The position numbers and the translations under genes are program-made. This document shows positions 36,160 through 44,960 of a stretch of 64,000 bases of DNA, one piece after another. The stretch's first letter is position 1. Each line of letters starts with the position of its first letter. Origin of the DNA: Lachnospiraceae bacterium (GTDB lineage: Bacteria; Bacillota; Clostridia; Lachnospirales; Lachnospiraceae); assembly GCA_017618195.1 (NCBI GenBank), contig JAFZUW010000074.1, positions 124,001 to 188,000 of the forward strand, written 5' to 3'. The notes under the pieces were generated by a model. The model worked only from the letters and a program-made list of their open reading frames with translations. It was not told the origin of the DNA and did no database searches.

Positions 36160-37143
36160 TCAGAATCCCGTGATCAGTTTGTATTTGGCGTAAACCGACT
36201 TCCGGATATCGTCCGGAACGAAACCGCCGTCCGCGCGAAGCACCTCCGCCTCCTGGCGGTAGTAACGGCACGTTTCGTCGTTGGTCGGAAAATTCCTGCA
36301 GTAAATATAGTATTTCTCCCCGCCGTACGTAACCGGCTGCGCGGACTGGAAGAAACAGAAGCTCTTCCGTGCATCGATCATGAGACGGTAAATCCCGTTC
36401 TGCTGCTCCGGCTTGCCGAACGTCAGGAACACCGATTCCTCAAGCATGTTGAGGCGCTGTTCGCCGAGTTTCGACATCATGTCGCACAGTCCTTCCGTGA
36501 TGGAATCCACGCATTTGCCCTTCTTCGGGTCGGCGGCATGCAGGAATATGTCCTTCTCGTTGTTGCCGACATAGCATCCGGCAAATGTCATCGTCTGCTT
36601 CGAGACTCCTAGCGCCTCCTGGCCGGTGCTCACGTTGACGTTTCGGACAAGAAACAGCGTTTCCATCTCCGGGCGGATTCCGACCGGACGGATGCCCATG
36701 TCTCTCGTCATCTCATATGCGACGTGCATATACGAAAGCTTCTCTTCGCGGTCCGCGATCAGATAGCGACCGTCCGAAAGGGCAAAGCTGTGCGCCGTCA
36801 GTTCCTGAAACTCGTCCTCCATCAGATCGAGAAAGAACCGGATCGAGCGGAGCTTCCGGCACGACTGGAACGGTCTCTCGCCGCACTCCACGACCGTCGG
36901 GGCAACAATGACCTCCTCGAGGGAGGAACACATTTTGAACGCATAATCACCAACGGATTCAATGCCGTTGGTGATCGTCAGTTTCTTCATCTGTTCCACA
37001 CCGTAATAAGCCCCTTTGCCGATTGACGAGAGAGGATGTCCGTCTCCCGAAGCGGTCGGAACACGGATTGCTTCCTCATCGCCGGAATAGGCAAAGATGC
37101 ACTCATCCGCGATGGTGTATTGTTTATCTACATATGCATACAT
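36160..37143 (-). CDS. Leucine-rich-repeat (BspA/LRR_5-like) protein of the MoxR operon
   Basis: 327 residues, cytoplasmic by sequence. Residues ~15-110 carry two to three LRR_5-type units (IGKGAYYGVEQMKKLTI..GIESVGDYAFKMCSSLEEVIV). The remainder is a mixed alpha/beta domain with no recognised family. Its ATG lies 4 bases after the stop of the 89-residue gene, with no good ribosome site, implying translational coupling. Placed with the VWA and MoxR genes it may present or recognise a target for the ATPase. Confidence 0.65.
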   Translation of the reverse strand: MYAYVDKQYTIADECIFAYSGDEEAIRVPTASGDGHPLSSIGKGAYYGVEQMKKLTITNGIESVGDYAFKMCSSLEEVIVAPTVVECGERPFQSCRKLRSIRFFLDLMEDEFQELTAHSFALSDGRYLIADREEKLSYMHVAYEMTRDMGIRPVGIRPEMETLFLVRNVNVSTGQEALGVSKQTMTFAGCYVGNNEKDIFLHAADPKKGKCVDSITEGLCDMMSKLGEQRLNMLEESVFLTFGKPEQQNGIYRLMIDARKSFCFFQSAQPVTYGGEKYYIYCRNFPTNDETCRYYRQEAEVLRADGGFVPDDIRKSVYAKYKLITGF

Positions 37144-37147
37144 AGTA

Positions 37148-37417
37148 TCATCCGAATAACTGCGTACGGACTTTCCGTTCCATCGAACGGCGGTACGCTA
37201 ACAGAAGTACTTCCTCATTAACCGGTTTATCCTTCGGAAGCGCCAGCAGGTCGGTGACGCAGTTCTGAAGCCCGCGGACCAGGGCGAGCTGCTCTTCGTC
37301 GCTTGTATCTTTTTTGAGCATCTCTTCGAGCTGGGCAAGCAGAAGCCCCGCCTGCGTCTCGTCTTTCGCGACGCGGACAATCTGCCCGATATATGCCATC
37401 AGCTGACTCTTATCCAT
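37148..37417 (-). CDS. Small helical protein, first gene of the MoxR operon
   Basis: 89 residues, predicted helical, with no signal or TM; leucine-rich helices and a basic C terminus (RRSMERKVRTQLFG). AAAGGA lies 7 bases before the ATG and a good promoter lies ~70 bases further up. No family recognised. Because it is coupled to the LRR gene it is probably a dedicated subunit of the MoxR/VWA assembly. Confidence 0.65.
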   Translation of the reverse strand: MDKSQLMAYIGQIVRVAKDETQAGLLLAQLEEMLKKDTSDEEQLALVRGLQNCVTDLLALPKDKPVNEEVLLLAYRRSMERKVRTQLFG

Positions 37418-37485
37418 AGCGCTTTCCTTTCTGTGATCCGAAACGGCTCAAAGCCCCGCCTCAGGGTAAACATTCTCCCGATTAC

Positions 37486-37514
37486 AATATACCAAAACAG
37501 CAGGCACAATGCAA
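37486..37514 (-). promoter_or_regulatory. Promoter of the MoxR-VWA operon
   Basis: Minus strand: TTGCAT (37514-37509), 17-base spacer ending TTTTGG, TATATT (37491-37486). Expected start near 37479, giving a ~60-base leader before the 89-residue gene. Confidence 0.65.
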
Positions 37515-37978
37515 AGATTTTTCAAGCGTTCCGCGGGCATTTTAAGGATTATTACGGAATATGTGTCATTTTCCCGCAAAATCCGAGAAGCGCGGCAAAA
37601 TGGGTAAAAATCGATTCAGAAAACGGAATTATCTGACAATTTAAAGAAAAGATTTTTGCTCGGAAAATGTGCAAATCGGTCATTTTTTACCTTTTTCACA
37701 AAACATATTTTCGACACAATTTGTTCAACGATGTACTACAAAAATGGAACACCATTGTGGATAAAGTGGATGAAATTGTGGAAAACGCGGAAAAATACGG
37801 CCGTTTTCGCACTTATCCACTGTCGATAAATCAATTTTCAGGCAATTTTATCCACAATCGGCATGTCAAGTGTAAATTGTTGATTTCGTCAATTTTGTGC
37901 AAGATGGCAAATCCGATGAATGTCAATAACTTTTTGGAGTTTTTTCGAAACGCAAATTGTCTGACAATTCAAAGGGCA
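37515..37978. other. AT-rich non-coding stretch
   Basis: No convincing gene is visible in this ~460-base stretch. It is clearly richer in A+T than the genes around it. It contains the DnaA-box-like cluster listed separately and two copies of TCTGACAATT(T/C)AAAG, at about 37632 and 37960, near its two ends. Confidence 0.6.
37756..37856. promoter_or_regulatory. Cluster of DnaA-box-like sites
   Basis: Within 101 bases: TGTGGATAA (37756-37764, perfect reverse box), TGTGGAAAA (37777-37785, one mismatch), TTATCCACT (37813-37821, one mismatch), TGTCGATAA (37821-37829, one mismatch) and TTATCCACA (37848-37856, perfect). This density is far above chance for a 9-mer. No dnaA or dnaN gene is in the window. 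Confidence 0.6.
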
Positions 37979-37980
37979 TA

Positions 37981-38017
37981 AAAAAACCCGAAACCGAAAA
38001 GTCCGGTTCCGGGTTTT
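37981..38017 (-). terminator. Terminator of trxB
   Basis: Stem AAACCCGAAACCG (37984-37996) with CGGTTCCGGGTTT (38004-38016), one mismatch, followed on the minus strand by a T-run. It lies just 8 bases past the trxB stop. Confidence 0.88.
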
Positions 38018-38024
38018 CATTTTC

Positions 38025-38942
38025 CTACTGCTGCTCTGCCAAATATTGCTCGATTCGGTAGATCGCATTGGCTCCGTCGGCCGCCGCCGTAATGACCTGG
38101 CGAAGGCTCTTGGTACGCACATCTCCTGCCGCGAAGATGCCGGGAACCTGTGTCTCGCAGTTCTCTCCTGCGATGAAATAGCCGCCCTCGTCACACGGGA
38201 TCTTGTCCTGCCATCCGAGATTGCTCGGCTTCGTTCCGACCGCGACAAATACGCCGCTCGCCTTCCGGTCGGTAAGCTCTCCGGTCTTCACGTTCTTAAG
38301 AAGCACGGACTCCACCATTCCGTTTCCGTAGATGCGCTCCACGGTGCTGTCCCAGACGATCTCGACATTCGGAAGGCTCTTCAGCTTGGTCACGAGATTG
38401 CGGGAAGCCCGAAGGGAATCCCTGCGGTGTACGAGCGTTACGCTCTTACATCCTCTTGCAAGGAAGATGGCATCCTCCACCGCGGTGTTTCCGCCGCCGA
38501 CCACGATGACGTCGCGTCCCTTGAAGAAGGCTCCGTCGCAGGTCGCGCAGTACGATACACCCGCTCCCACGAATTCCTCCTCGCCGGCGCATCCGAGCCT
38601 TCTCGGCTTCGCTCCGGTCGCGATCAGGATCGTCTTCGTCTCCATCGTCTTATTGCCGTCAAATACGAGTTCGAATCCGCCGTCGATCTTACGGAAGTCC
38701 TCGATTGTGATATTCTCAATAATCTCGGTTCCGCACGCCTCGGCGTGAGCGCGGAATTTCTCCGCCAGATCAAATCCGCTGATGGAAGGGAATCCGGGAT
38801 AATTGTCGATATCGGAGGTCTCGAGAATCTGTCCTCCGCTCATATCCTTTTCCGCAACCACAAAGGTCAGTTCGGCCCGCGCGGCATAAACCGCTGCTGC
38901 CATTCCGGCAGGGCCGGATCCGATAATCACAACATCATACAT
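38025..38942 (-). CDS. trxB: Thioredoxin-disulfide reductase
   Basis: 305 residues, the low-molecular-weight bacterial class. FAD-binding GSGPAGMAA (8-16), redox-active CATC (about 133-136, in SYCATCDGAF), NADPH-binding GGGNTAVEDA and a C-terminal FAD motif GIFAAGDVR. It passes electrons from NADPH to thioredoxin; a thioredoxin gene lies at 62463. AGGAG site about 10 bases before the ATG. The CPBP protease gene ends 55 bases upstream on the same strand, so they may share a transcript. Confidence 0.95.
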   Translation of the reverse strand: MYDVVIIGSGPAGMAAAVYAARAELTFVVAEKDMSGGQILETSDIDNYPGFPSISGFDLAEKFRAHAEACGTEIIENITIEDFRKIDGGFELVFDGNKTMETKTILIATGAKPRRLGCAGEEEFVGAGVSYCATCDGAFFKGRDVIVVGGGNTAVEDAIFLARGCKSVTLVHRRDSLRASRNLVTKLKSLPNVEIVWDSTVERIYGNGMVESVLLKNVKTGELTDRKASGVFVAVGTKPSNLGWQDKIPCDEGGYFIAGENCETQVPGIFAAGDVRTKSLRQVITAAADGANAIYRIEQYLAEQQ

Positions 38943-38997
38943 GTTATTCGATCTCCTTTTCCGTAAGGTCCGCGCAGACCTTACTTCCTATCAAAAA

Positions 38998-39927
38998 TCA
39001 GCCGGCCAGTTCCGACAGGATCATCAACGCCATCATGACGACAAGCGCGGTGACAAGCGGAACCGTAAACAGCCGCAGGAACATCCTGAATTTATTCTTC
39101 GCCCGGAACGATTTACAGATATCGTCCCAGGTACCGCATTTCTGCGCAATCGCCTTGAATAAGACACAGGCAAGGCACGTTCCGAACAAAGCGATCAATC
39201 CGTAATTCTTCAGCACATAGGGAACCGTCATCTGAACTTTGTCGGTCTGCTCGACCGCCTCCTTGAGGGCGTCCGATTCCCGCATCGCGAACACAAGTAT
39301 CGTCGACAGGCCGTTCACGGTCAGATGCATCAGCATGCTCGCAAACAGCGACTTGGTCGCATAGACAACGAGCGCGAAGGCAAATCCCATAAGGAACGCA
39401 TACGCAAACTGGTTCAGATTTCCGTGCATGGCTCCGAAAAGCAATGCGGAAAGCAGCGCTCCCGGAATAACCGAAACCTTGCCGTAAGTCTGAAAGAACA
39501 CGCCGCGGTACACGATTTCCTCGCAAAAAGCCGGAAGCAGGGCCACCAGAAAGAACATCTGCAGGAATCCGTAATGGGTTGCCTGCTCGATGATCATATC
39601 GGTCGTCGGCGATTCCACAAAGCATTGCGAAAGAGCGTTGACAAATGTGAGCAGCGGCTCCAGGCAGATTATCATCAAAACCACAAGCACGACGGTCCCG
39701 AACGAAATCGGGCGAAGTCCCGTCTTCTCCGCAAAGTGTCCGCTGCGGACCGCATAAAGAAACGGAAACAGAAAGAGCGCGAACTGGCTTAAGAGGATCA
39801 AAGCCGGGAAAGGAACCGATTTTTCAAATGCGGACTGATAAAAGCTGATGCCAAATGATACCGAAAGGTACATAATGACCGTCAGCAGAAAAGTCAGATT
39901 CACATGTGCCGTTTCTTTCGACTTCAT
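38998..39927 (-). CDS. CPBP-family intramembrane metalloprotease
   Basis: 309 residues with about eight hydrophobic helices. The CPBP (Abi) signature is present: EEIVYRG (EExxxR) around residue 155, and later FGAMHGNLNQF and an HLTVNG-like motif giving the second and third conserved His/Asn. These proteases cleave in membranes and take part in prenyl-protein processing or bacteriocin immunity; the substrate here is unknown. ATG at 39927 is used because GGAG lies 7 bases upstream; an in-frame ATG 30 bases earlier lacks a site. Confidence 0.85.
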   Translation of the reverse strand: MKSKETAHVNLTFLLTVIMYLSVSFGISFYQSAFEKSVPFPALILLSQFALFLFPFLYAVRSGHFAEKTGLRPISFGTVVLVVLMIICLEPLLTFVNALSQCFVESPTTDMIIEQATHYGFLQMFFLVALLPAFCEEIVYRGVFFQTYGKVSVIPGALLSALLFGAMHGNLNQFAYAFLMGFAFALVVYATKSLFASMLMHLTVNGLSTILVFAMRESDALKEAVEQTDKVQMTVPYVLKNYGLIALFGTCLACVLFKAIAQKCGTWDDICKSFRAKNKFRMFLRLFTVPLVTALVVMMALMILSELAG

Positions 39928-40041
39928 CCCGTCACTCCTCCCCATAGTCGTGCGCATTCATTGTATCACGACTCACACCTTTTCACAAGGTTTTGGGCGG
40001 AATTATTTTCGGCCGCCCATATGGATTTATTCTTCATAATA

Positions 40042-40050
40042 TGGTATACT
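40042..40050 (+). promoter_or_regulatory. Extended -10 promoter of cvfB
   Basis: TGGTATACT, an extended -10 (TGn plus TATACT at 40045-40050) with no good -35, ~34 bases before the cvfB start. TSS expected near 40057. Confidence 0.55.
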
Positions 40051-40083
40051 ACTTGCGTTACGGAACATGTAAAGGAGCGGACA

Positions 40084-40920
40084 ATGATAGAACTCGGACG
40101 AAAACAAGACCTTACGGTGGAGCGCATCACGGAGCACGGAGCCTATTTGAAAGCGGACGACAATCCTTCTGAGCAGGTACTCCTGCCGAAGAACCAGCTT
40201 TCCGGCGAAAAGCCCGGCGATACGGTTACGGTATTCCTTTATAAAGACTCGGAAGACCGCCTCATCTCCACGAAACAGATACCCGCATTGGAACTCGGCG
40301 GACTCGCCGTTCTTCCCGTTGTCCAGGTAAACAAGATCGGTGCATTTCTCGACTGGGGACTTGCCAAGAACCTGTTCCTCCCCTTCCGCGAGCAGACGCG
40401 CGCGCTGGAGGAAGGCGACGAAGTACTGGTTTCCCTATATATCGACAAGAGCAGCCGTCTGTGCGCAACGATGCGCGTGTACGAATACCTGCACACCGAC
40501 TCTCCTTATAAGAAAGACGACCGCGTTTCGGGCGTCGTTTACGACGTAAGCCGGAACTTCGGCGCATTTGTCGCGATTGATAATGAGTATTCCGCACTCG
40601 TTCCGAAGGACGACCTTCCGTACCCGCTCCGCTCCGGCCAGCTGGTCGAGGCAAGAGTCGCACGGGTGCTTCCGGACGGCAAGCTTACGCTTTCGCTCCG
40701 CGAGAAGGCGCACCTGCAGATGGATTCCGACGCGAAGCTGATCCTTTCCGCCTTAAAGGGCGCCGGCGGATTCCTTCCCTACAACGATAAGAGCAGTGCC
40801 GAGGACATCAAGGTCCGCTTCTGCTTAAGCAAGGCAGCCTTCAAGCGCGCCCTCGGTAATCTATACAAGAACCGTCTGATCACGATCGAGGCGGACGGCA
40901 TCCGGATTACGGAGCAGTAA
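40084..40920 (+). CDS. cvfB: CvfB-type S1 RNA-binding protein
   Basis: 278 residues. Tandem S1-like OB-fold domains: residues ~1-60, 65-130 (VNKIGAFLDWGLAKNLFLPF, a clear S1 strand set) and 140-215 (GVVYDVSRNFGAFVAIDNEYSALVP), then a winged-helix C-terminal region that ends in an RLITIEADGIRI strand. This is the CvfB/YitL family, which binds RNA and affects expression of virulence or stress genes in Firmicutes. ATG at 40084 follows AAAGGAG; an upstream in-frame ATG would run through the promoter and is rejected. Divergent from the CPBP gene. Confidence 0.88.
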   Translation: MIELGRKQDLTVERITEHGAYLKADDNPSEQVLLPKNQLSGEKPGDTVTVFLYKDSEDRLISTKQIPALELGGLAVLPVVQVNKIGAFLDWGLAKNLFLPFREQTRALEEGDEVLVSLYIDKSSRLCATMRVYEYLHTDSPYKKDDRVSGVVYDVSRNFGAFVAIDNEYSALVPKDDLPYPLRSGQLVEARVARVLPDGKLTLSLREKAHLQMDSDAKLILSALKGAGGFLPYNDKSSAEDIKVRFCLSKAAFKRALGNLYKNRLITIEADGIRITEQ

Positions 40921-40969
40921 GCTTCGAAGGCCGCACAGACCGCCGCGGCGGCATGCGATTCTAAGCCGG

Positions 40970-41701
40970 TCAGCCCGAATAACCGCCTGCGACGGCGATC
41001 GTCACCGGCATCACCGCCTCCGCTCCCGCTCTCTTTAAAAGCGAAGCGCAGGCTTCCATCGTACTGCCGGTCGTATAAATGTCATCCGCAAGGATCACCC
41101 TTTGAAACGGGTGGTCCTTTTTCCATGCCTCAAGCGCCTCTTCCTTTACGGCAAATGCCTTCAATAAGTTCTGCAGTCTCGCAACATCGTTCAGTTCCTT
41201 CTGCGGCGACGTGTATCGGGTTCGGAACAGAATGTCCTCCGACACCGGGATCCCGATCCGTTCCGACAGTTCGCGCGCGAAGCTCGCGGCCTGATTATAG
41301 CCGCGCTTCCGCTCTTTTCTTACATGCATCGGAACCGGCAGGATCACGTCCGGATGAAAGCGCATCAGCCGCTTCCCGTACCGCTCGGTAAAGCAGTCCG
41401 CATAGAAACCCGCATACTCTTCCCGCCCTGAGAATTTGAAGCGAAGGACGGAATCCTTCAAGGCTCCCTCGTAAACGCCTAAAGAAAGCCCGCCCGAGTA
41501 GCTTCTCTTACGCTTTGCGCAGTCGTAGCAGTACTCCGTGTCCTCGCTGCCGACCGGACGGCCGCAGCACAGACATGCCGGTCCGTCGATGAACCGCAGC
41601 TTCTCGCGGCAGGGCGGACAGCATACCGGTTCATCGGAAAAACGAACCCCGTCGCACACAGGGCAACGGGGTGGGTATAATAAGTCAAATACAGTTTTCA
41701 T
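40970..41701 (-). CDS. comF: ComF family phosphoribosyltransferase-like protein
   Basis: 243 residues. N-terminal Cys-rich zinc ribbon (CPVC at 14-17, CCPPC, CLCC and CYDC) followed by a PRTase-like domain with the PRPP-binding loop ILADDIYTTGSTM and the ComF motif KRGYNQA. ComF acts in the cytoplasm during DNA uptake in competent bacteria, and its homologues are found in many non-competent species. Last gene of the mreB-recD2-nucleotidyltransferase-comF series on this strand. Confidence 0.9.
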   Translation of the reverse strand: MKTVFDLLYPPRCPVCDGVRFSDEPVCCPPCREKLRFIDGPACLCCGRPVGSEDTEYCYDCAKRKRSYSGGLSLGVYEGALKDSVLRFKFSGREEYAGFYADCFTERYGKRLMRFHPDVILPVPMHVRKERKRGYNQAASFARELSERIGIPVSEDILFRTRYTSPQKELNDVARLQNLLKAFAVKEEALEAWKKDHPFQRVILADDIYTTGSTMEACASLLKRAGAEAVMPVTIAVAGGYSG

Positions 41702-41726
41702 AAAACCTCAATACATCTTACCGTTC

Positions 41727-42641
41727 CTAGCGGAAGATCTCAGCCGGGAATTCTCCTTTGGCGATCAGTTTGTTGATCGACTCTACGAAGAGAGGCTTGT
41801 CTTCTTTATAGGTAACGCCGAACCATTTGTCCGCAGTCGGAAGAACAGCTACCGAAGCGCGTCCGTTCTTTACCATCTCTCCCACGATCTGCGGAAGCAG
41901 GTATTCCGACTTCAGCGGGTTGGCAACCGCCTCCGTGCGGAGGAAGTCCGCAAAGCGGTTCTGAAGCTCATCAAGAAAATCCGGTGTGAATCCCCACAAA
42001 TTCATCGATACCGGAACCGAAGGATCGAATTCCTTCGGATTTCCGCTGCCGTCTTCACCGACAACGACGTTTCCTTCCCTTCTGAGAGAGAAACATTCTT
42101 CAACTGTAGAAAGGCGTCCTTCCTTAACTTCGCACACTCCGCGAGTTACTTTTCCGTTCTCGCTCAAGGTGTTTCCGAGAACGAATCCGGCCATGCAGTA
42201 CTGCGCCTTGCTTCCTTCCGGAAGGTTCACCAGATAGTCATGTGTCGCACGGAAAGCCTCCTTTCCGTAGAAGTCATCCGCATTGATGACAACGAACGGG
42301 CAATCCAAAACTCCGAGGCAGGAAAGTACGGCCTGACCGGTTCCCCACGGCTTCTGACGTCCTTCCGGTACGGTAAAGCCCTCCGGTATGTTATCCATTT
42401 CCTGGAAAACATAAGCCACGTCGATGTATTTCTCAATCCGGTTTCCGATAATCTCACGGAAGTCTTTCTCAAGATCTCTTCGGATGATAAATACAACCTT
42501 ATTGAATCCTGCTTCCTTGGCCGCATAGATGGAATAGTCCATTATGATCTCGCCGCTCGGTCCGACTTTCTCCAACTGCTTGATACCCCCTCCGAAACGG
42601 CTTCCCATTCCTGCTGCCATAACTACCAACGCTGTGTCCAT
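41727..42641 (-). CDS. Sugar nucleotidyltransferase family protein
   Basis: 304 residues. N-terminal nucleotidyltransferase motif VVMAAGMGSRFGGGIKQLEKVGP (GxG...RxxxxxKQL) with a later catalytic-type Asp pair VINADDFYG. This is the GT-A-like family that makes NDP-sugars or NDP-choline; the C-terminal half lacks a left-handed helix acyltransferase. The substrate cannot be told from sequence. It lies between comF (25 bases) and recD2 (66 bases). Confidence 0.8.
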   Translation of the reverse strand: MDTALVVMAAGMGSRFGGGIKQLEKVGPSGEIIMDYSIYAAKEAGFNKVVFIIRRDLEKDFREIIGNRIEKYIDVAYVFQEMDNIPEGFTVPEGRQKPWGTGQAVLSCLGVLDCPFVVINADDFYGKEAFRATHDYLVNLPEGSKAQYCMAGFVLGNTLSENGKVTRGVCEVKEGRLSTVEECFSLRREGNVVVGEDGSGNPKEFDPSVPVSMNLWGFTPDFLDELQNRFADFLRTEAVANPLKSEYLLPQIVGEMVKNGRASVAVLPTADKWFGVTYKEDKPLFVESINKLIAKGEFPAEIFR

Positions 42642-42707
42642 TTTTTTCTCCTTTTCTTACCGTTCTTTTTTCCAGGGTTCCGGTAACGGTCCGACTGACA
42701 TTTGTCG

Positions 42708-44948
42708 CTACCTCATGCATTCCCTGATCCGGTCACACAGACCGGTATATCGCTTTTGCTCGTTTGCATTGGCAATCATCTGATGGATGGCGTTTTCGCT
42801 TCCGACGATCGTCACGCAACGCGTCGCACGTGTCACTGCCGTATACAGAAGGTTTCTCGTGAGGAGCATCTGCGGGCCGCTCAAGATAGGCATAACGACT
42901 GCCGGATACTCGCTTCCCTGCGATTTGTGGATCGTAACTGCATATGCATGCTCCAGGTCCTCGGTTGACGAGAACGGATAGTATACGGTTTTGTTTTCAT
43001 CGAACAGGACTTCCATCTCCTCAGCAAAGCGGTTGATCTTTTTGATAACGCCGATGTCGCCGTTGTAGATTCCCATGCCGGAATCCAGGATCGTACCGCG
43101 TGCGGAGCGGACTTCCCATTCCATCTGGTAATTGTTCCGGATCTGCATGACCTTGTCGCCTTCCCGGAATACAATTCCCCTTGTTGCATATTCGACCTTC
43201 TGCTCGTTCTTCGGATTGAGGAAATCCTGAAGCATCCGGTTCATATTTTCCACACCGAGTTCGCCTTTGCGCATCGGTGTAAGCACCTGAATATCCATTG
43301 GGGTCGCTTCCACGTAACGCGGGAGCTTGTCCCTTACGAGTTCGGACACTACCGAAATGATGACCGCCGGGTCGCTCCGCCGCATAATGAAGAAATCCTT
43401 GCTCTTATTGTCGAGGCGGATGTCCATTCCGCTGCGGATCTTATGCGCGTTCACGACGATGTCGCTTTCCTCCGCCTGCCGGAATATCTTTGTAAGACAT
43501 ACGGAGGCAAATACGCCGCTTGCGAGAATGTCCCGAAGCACGTTGCCCGGTCCCACGCTCGGCAGCTGGTCGCCGTCGCCGACAAGGATCAGTCTCGTTC
43601 CGACCGGGATAGCCCGAAGCAGGGCGTTCATCAAGTGTATGTCCACCATCGAAACCTCGTCGATGATCACGACGTCGGTTTCGAGCGGATTGCTCTCGTC
43701 TCTTGCGAAGATGCCGTGCCGGAAATCGTTCCCATCCGGATTCATCCTCGTTACCTCAAGGAGCCGGTGGATTGTTCTTGCTTCGCGTCCGGTTGCCTCG
43801 GTCATGCGCTTCGCCGCGCGTCCCGTGGGCGCCGCAAGAAGGATATTGAGTCCCCTGCTTTCAAACAGGTTGATGATTGCGTTGATCGTGGTCGTCTTAC
43901 CGGTACCGGGACCTCCGGTCAGGATCATGACGCCGTTACGCGCCGCGGTAAGAACCGCAAGCCGCTGGATATCGTCCAGTTCGATGTCGAGATTCTTCTC
44001 AATCGATTCGAGACGGTGCATGATCTGCACCTCGTCCGCATTGACCGGCGTATTCAGATTGCAGAGCATTCTTGCAACGGCGATCTCGGCAAAATACGAC
44101 GGCCAGGAATACACTTGCGCCTCTTCCCCGTCGTCGGTAACCTTCTTAACAATTTTCAGTTTTCGTTCAATGCTGAGGGAGTCGATGATGTGCGAAAGCG
44201 AATCCGCCTGCACCTCCAGGAGTCCCGTGCAGAAGCGGATTAGTTCACGGTCCGGCAGATACACGTGCCCGGATTGGGCGGCAAGCTGCAGGGCGTAAAG
44301 GATTCCTGCACGGATACGGTACTCGCTCTCCCCCGAGATTCCCATCTTCTCAGCGATTCCGTCTGCGGTTTTGAAACCGATTCCGTTGATATCTTCAATC
44401 AGCTGATACGGATTGTTCTCCAACACTTCCCGCATGGAATCTCCGTACTGCTTGTAAATCTTAACGGCGAGTTCCCCCGAGATGTAATACTGCTGCAGAT
44501 ACATCATCGCGTTCCGCATGCCCTGCTTTTCCTGGAAAGAGGCATGAAACTCGCGAGCCATGCGCTCGCTGATGCCTTTGATCTCGGCAAGCCGCTCAGG
44601 CTCGCGTTCCAGAATGCGGAAAGTGTCGTCGCCGAACCGGGCTACAATGCGGGCCGCCATCGTAACGCCGATGCCTTTGATGGCACCCGAGCCGAGATAC
44701 CGCTCCATGGCAAGCTTGTCTTTCGGAACACAGATCTCATACTTGCTTACCTGAAGCTGTTCCCCATACAGGACATGTGTGATCATGTCCCCTTCCACGC
44801 GGACATATTCACCTTCGGACAGGTCGGGAAATACGCCGACACACGTCAGCTCTTCCCTCTCGCCGGGGCGGGTCAGCATGAAAATCGTATACCCGTTCTC
44901 GGCATTCCGAAACTTAATATGTTCCACATAACCTTCTCTTTGTTCCAT
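42708..44948 (-). CDS. recD2: RecD2-type ATP-dependent DNA helicase
   Basis: 746 residues, superfamily 1B 5'-3' helicase of the stand-alone RecD2 class. N-terminal OB/HhH region, including GSGAIKGIGVTMA (helix-hairpin-helix). Motor: Walker A GGPGTGKTT (about 347-355), VVIIDEVSMVD (motif II), GDGDQLPSVGPG (motif III), and the C-terminal HKSQGSEYP (motif V). It unwinds DNA during repair without RecBC. The ATG follows the mreB stop by 12 bases with a poor ribosome site, suggesting coupling to mreB. Confidence 0.92.
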   Translation of the reverse strand: MEQREGYVEHIKFRNAENGYTIFMLTRPGEREELTCVGVFPDLSEGEYVRVEGDMITHVLYGEQLQVSKYEICVPKDKLAMERYLGSGAIKGIGVTMAARIVARFGDDTFRILEREPERLAEIKGISERMAREFHASFQEKQGMRNAMMYLQQYYISGELAVKIYKQYGDSMREVLENNPYQLIEDINGIGFKTADGIAEKMGISGESEYRIRAGILYALQLAAQSGHVYLPDRELIRFCTGLLEVQADSLSHIIDSLSIERKLKIVKKVTDDGEEAQVYSWPSYFAEIAVARMLCNLNTPVNADEVQIMHRLESIEKNLDIELDDIQRLAVLTAARNGVMILTGGPGTGKTTTINAIINLFESRGLNILLAAPTGRAAKRMTEATGREARTIHRLLEVTRMNPDGNDFRHGIFARDESNPLETDVVIIDEVSMVDIHLMNALLRAIPVGTRLILVGDGDQLPSVGPGNVLRDILASGVFASVCLTKIFRQAEESDIVVNAHKIRSGMDIRLDNKSKDFFIMRRSDPAVIISVVSELVRDKLPRYVEATPMDIQVLTPMRKGELGVENMNRMLQDFLNPKNEQKVEYATRGIVFREGDKVMQIRNNYQMEWEVRSARGTILDSGMGIYNGDIGVIKKINRFAEEMEVLFDENKTVYYPFSSTEDLEHAYAVTIHKSQGSEYPAVVMPILSGPQMLLTRNLLYTAVTRATRCVTIVGSENAIHQMIANANEQKRYTGLCDRIRECMR

Positions 44949-44960
44949 ATAACAGGCCCG

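Noticed and set aside
37515..37978. Chromosomal replication origin
   Set aside because: DnaA boxes are present, but there is no dnaA, dnaN or rpmH, and genes on both sides run mainly in the same direction, unlike the divergence expected at oriC. Kept as a DnaA-box cluster only.
37667..37981. 104-codon plus-strand frame in the DnaA-box region
   Set aside because: No ribosome site and composition like random AT-rich DNA; it runs across the box cluster.
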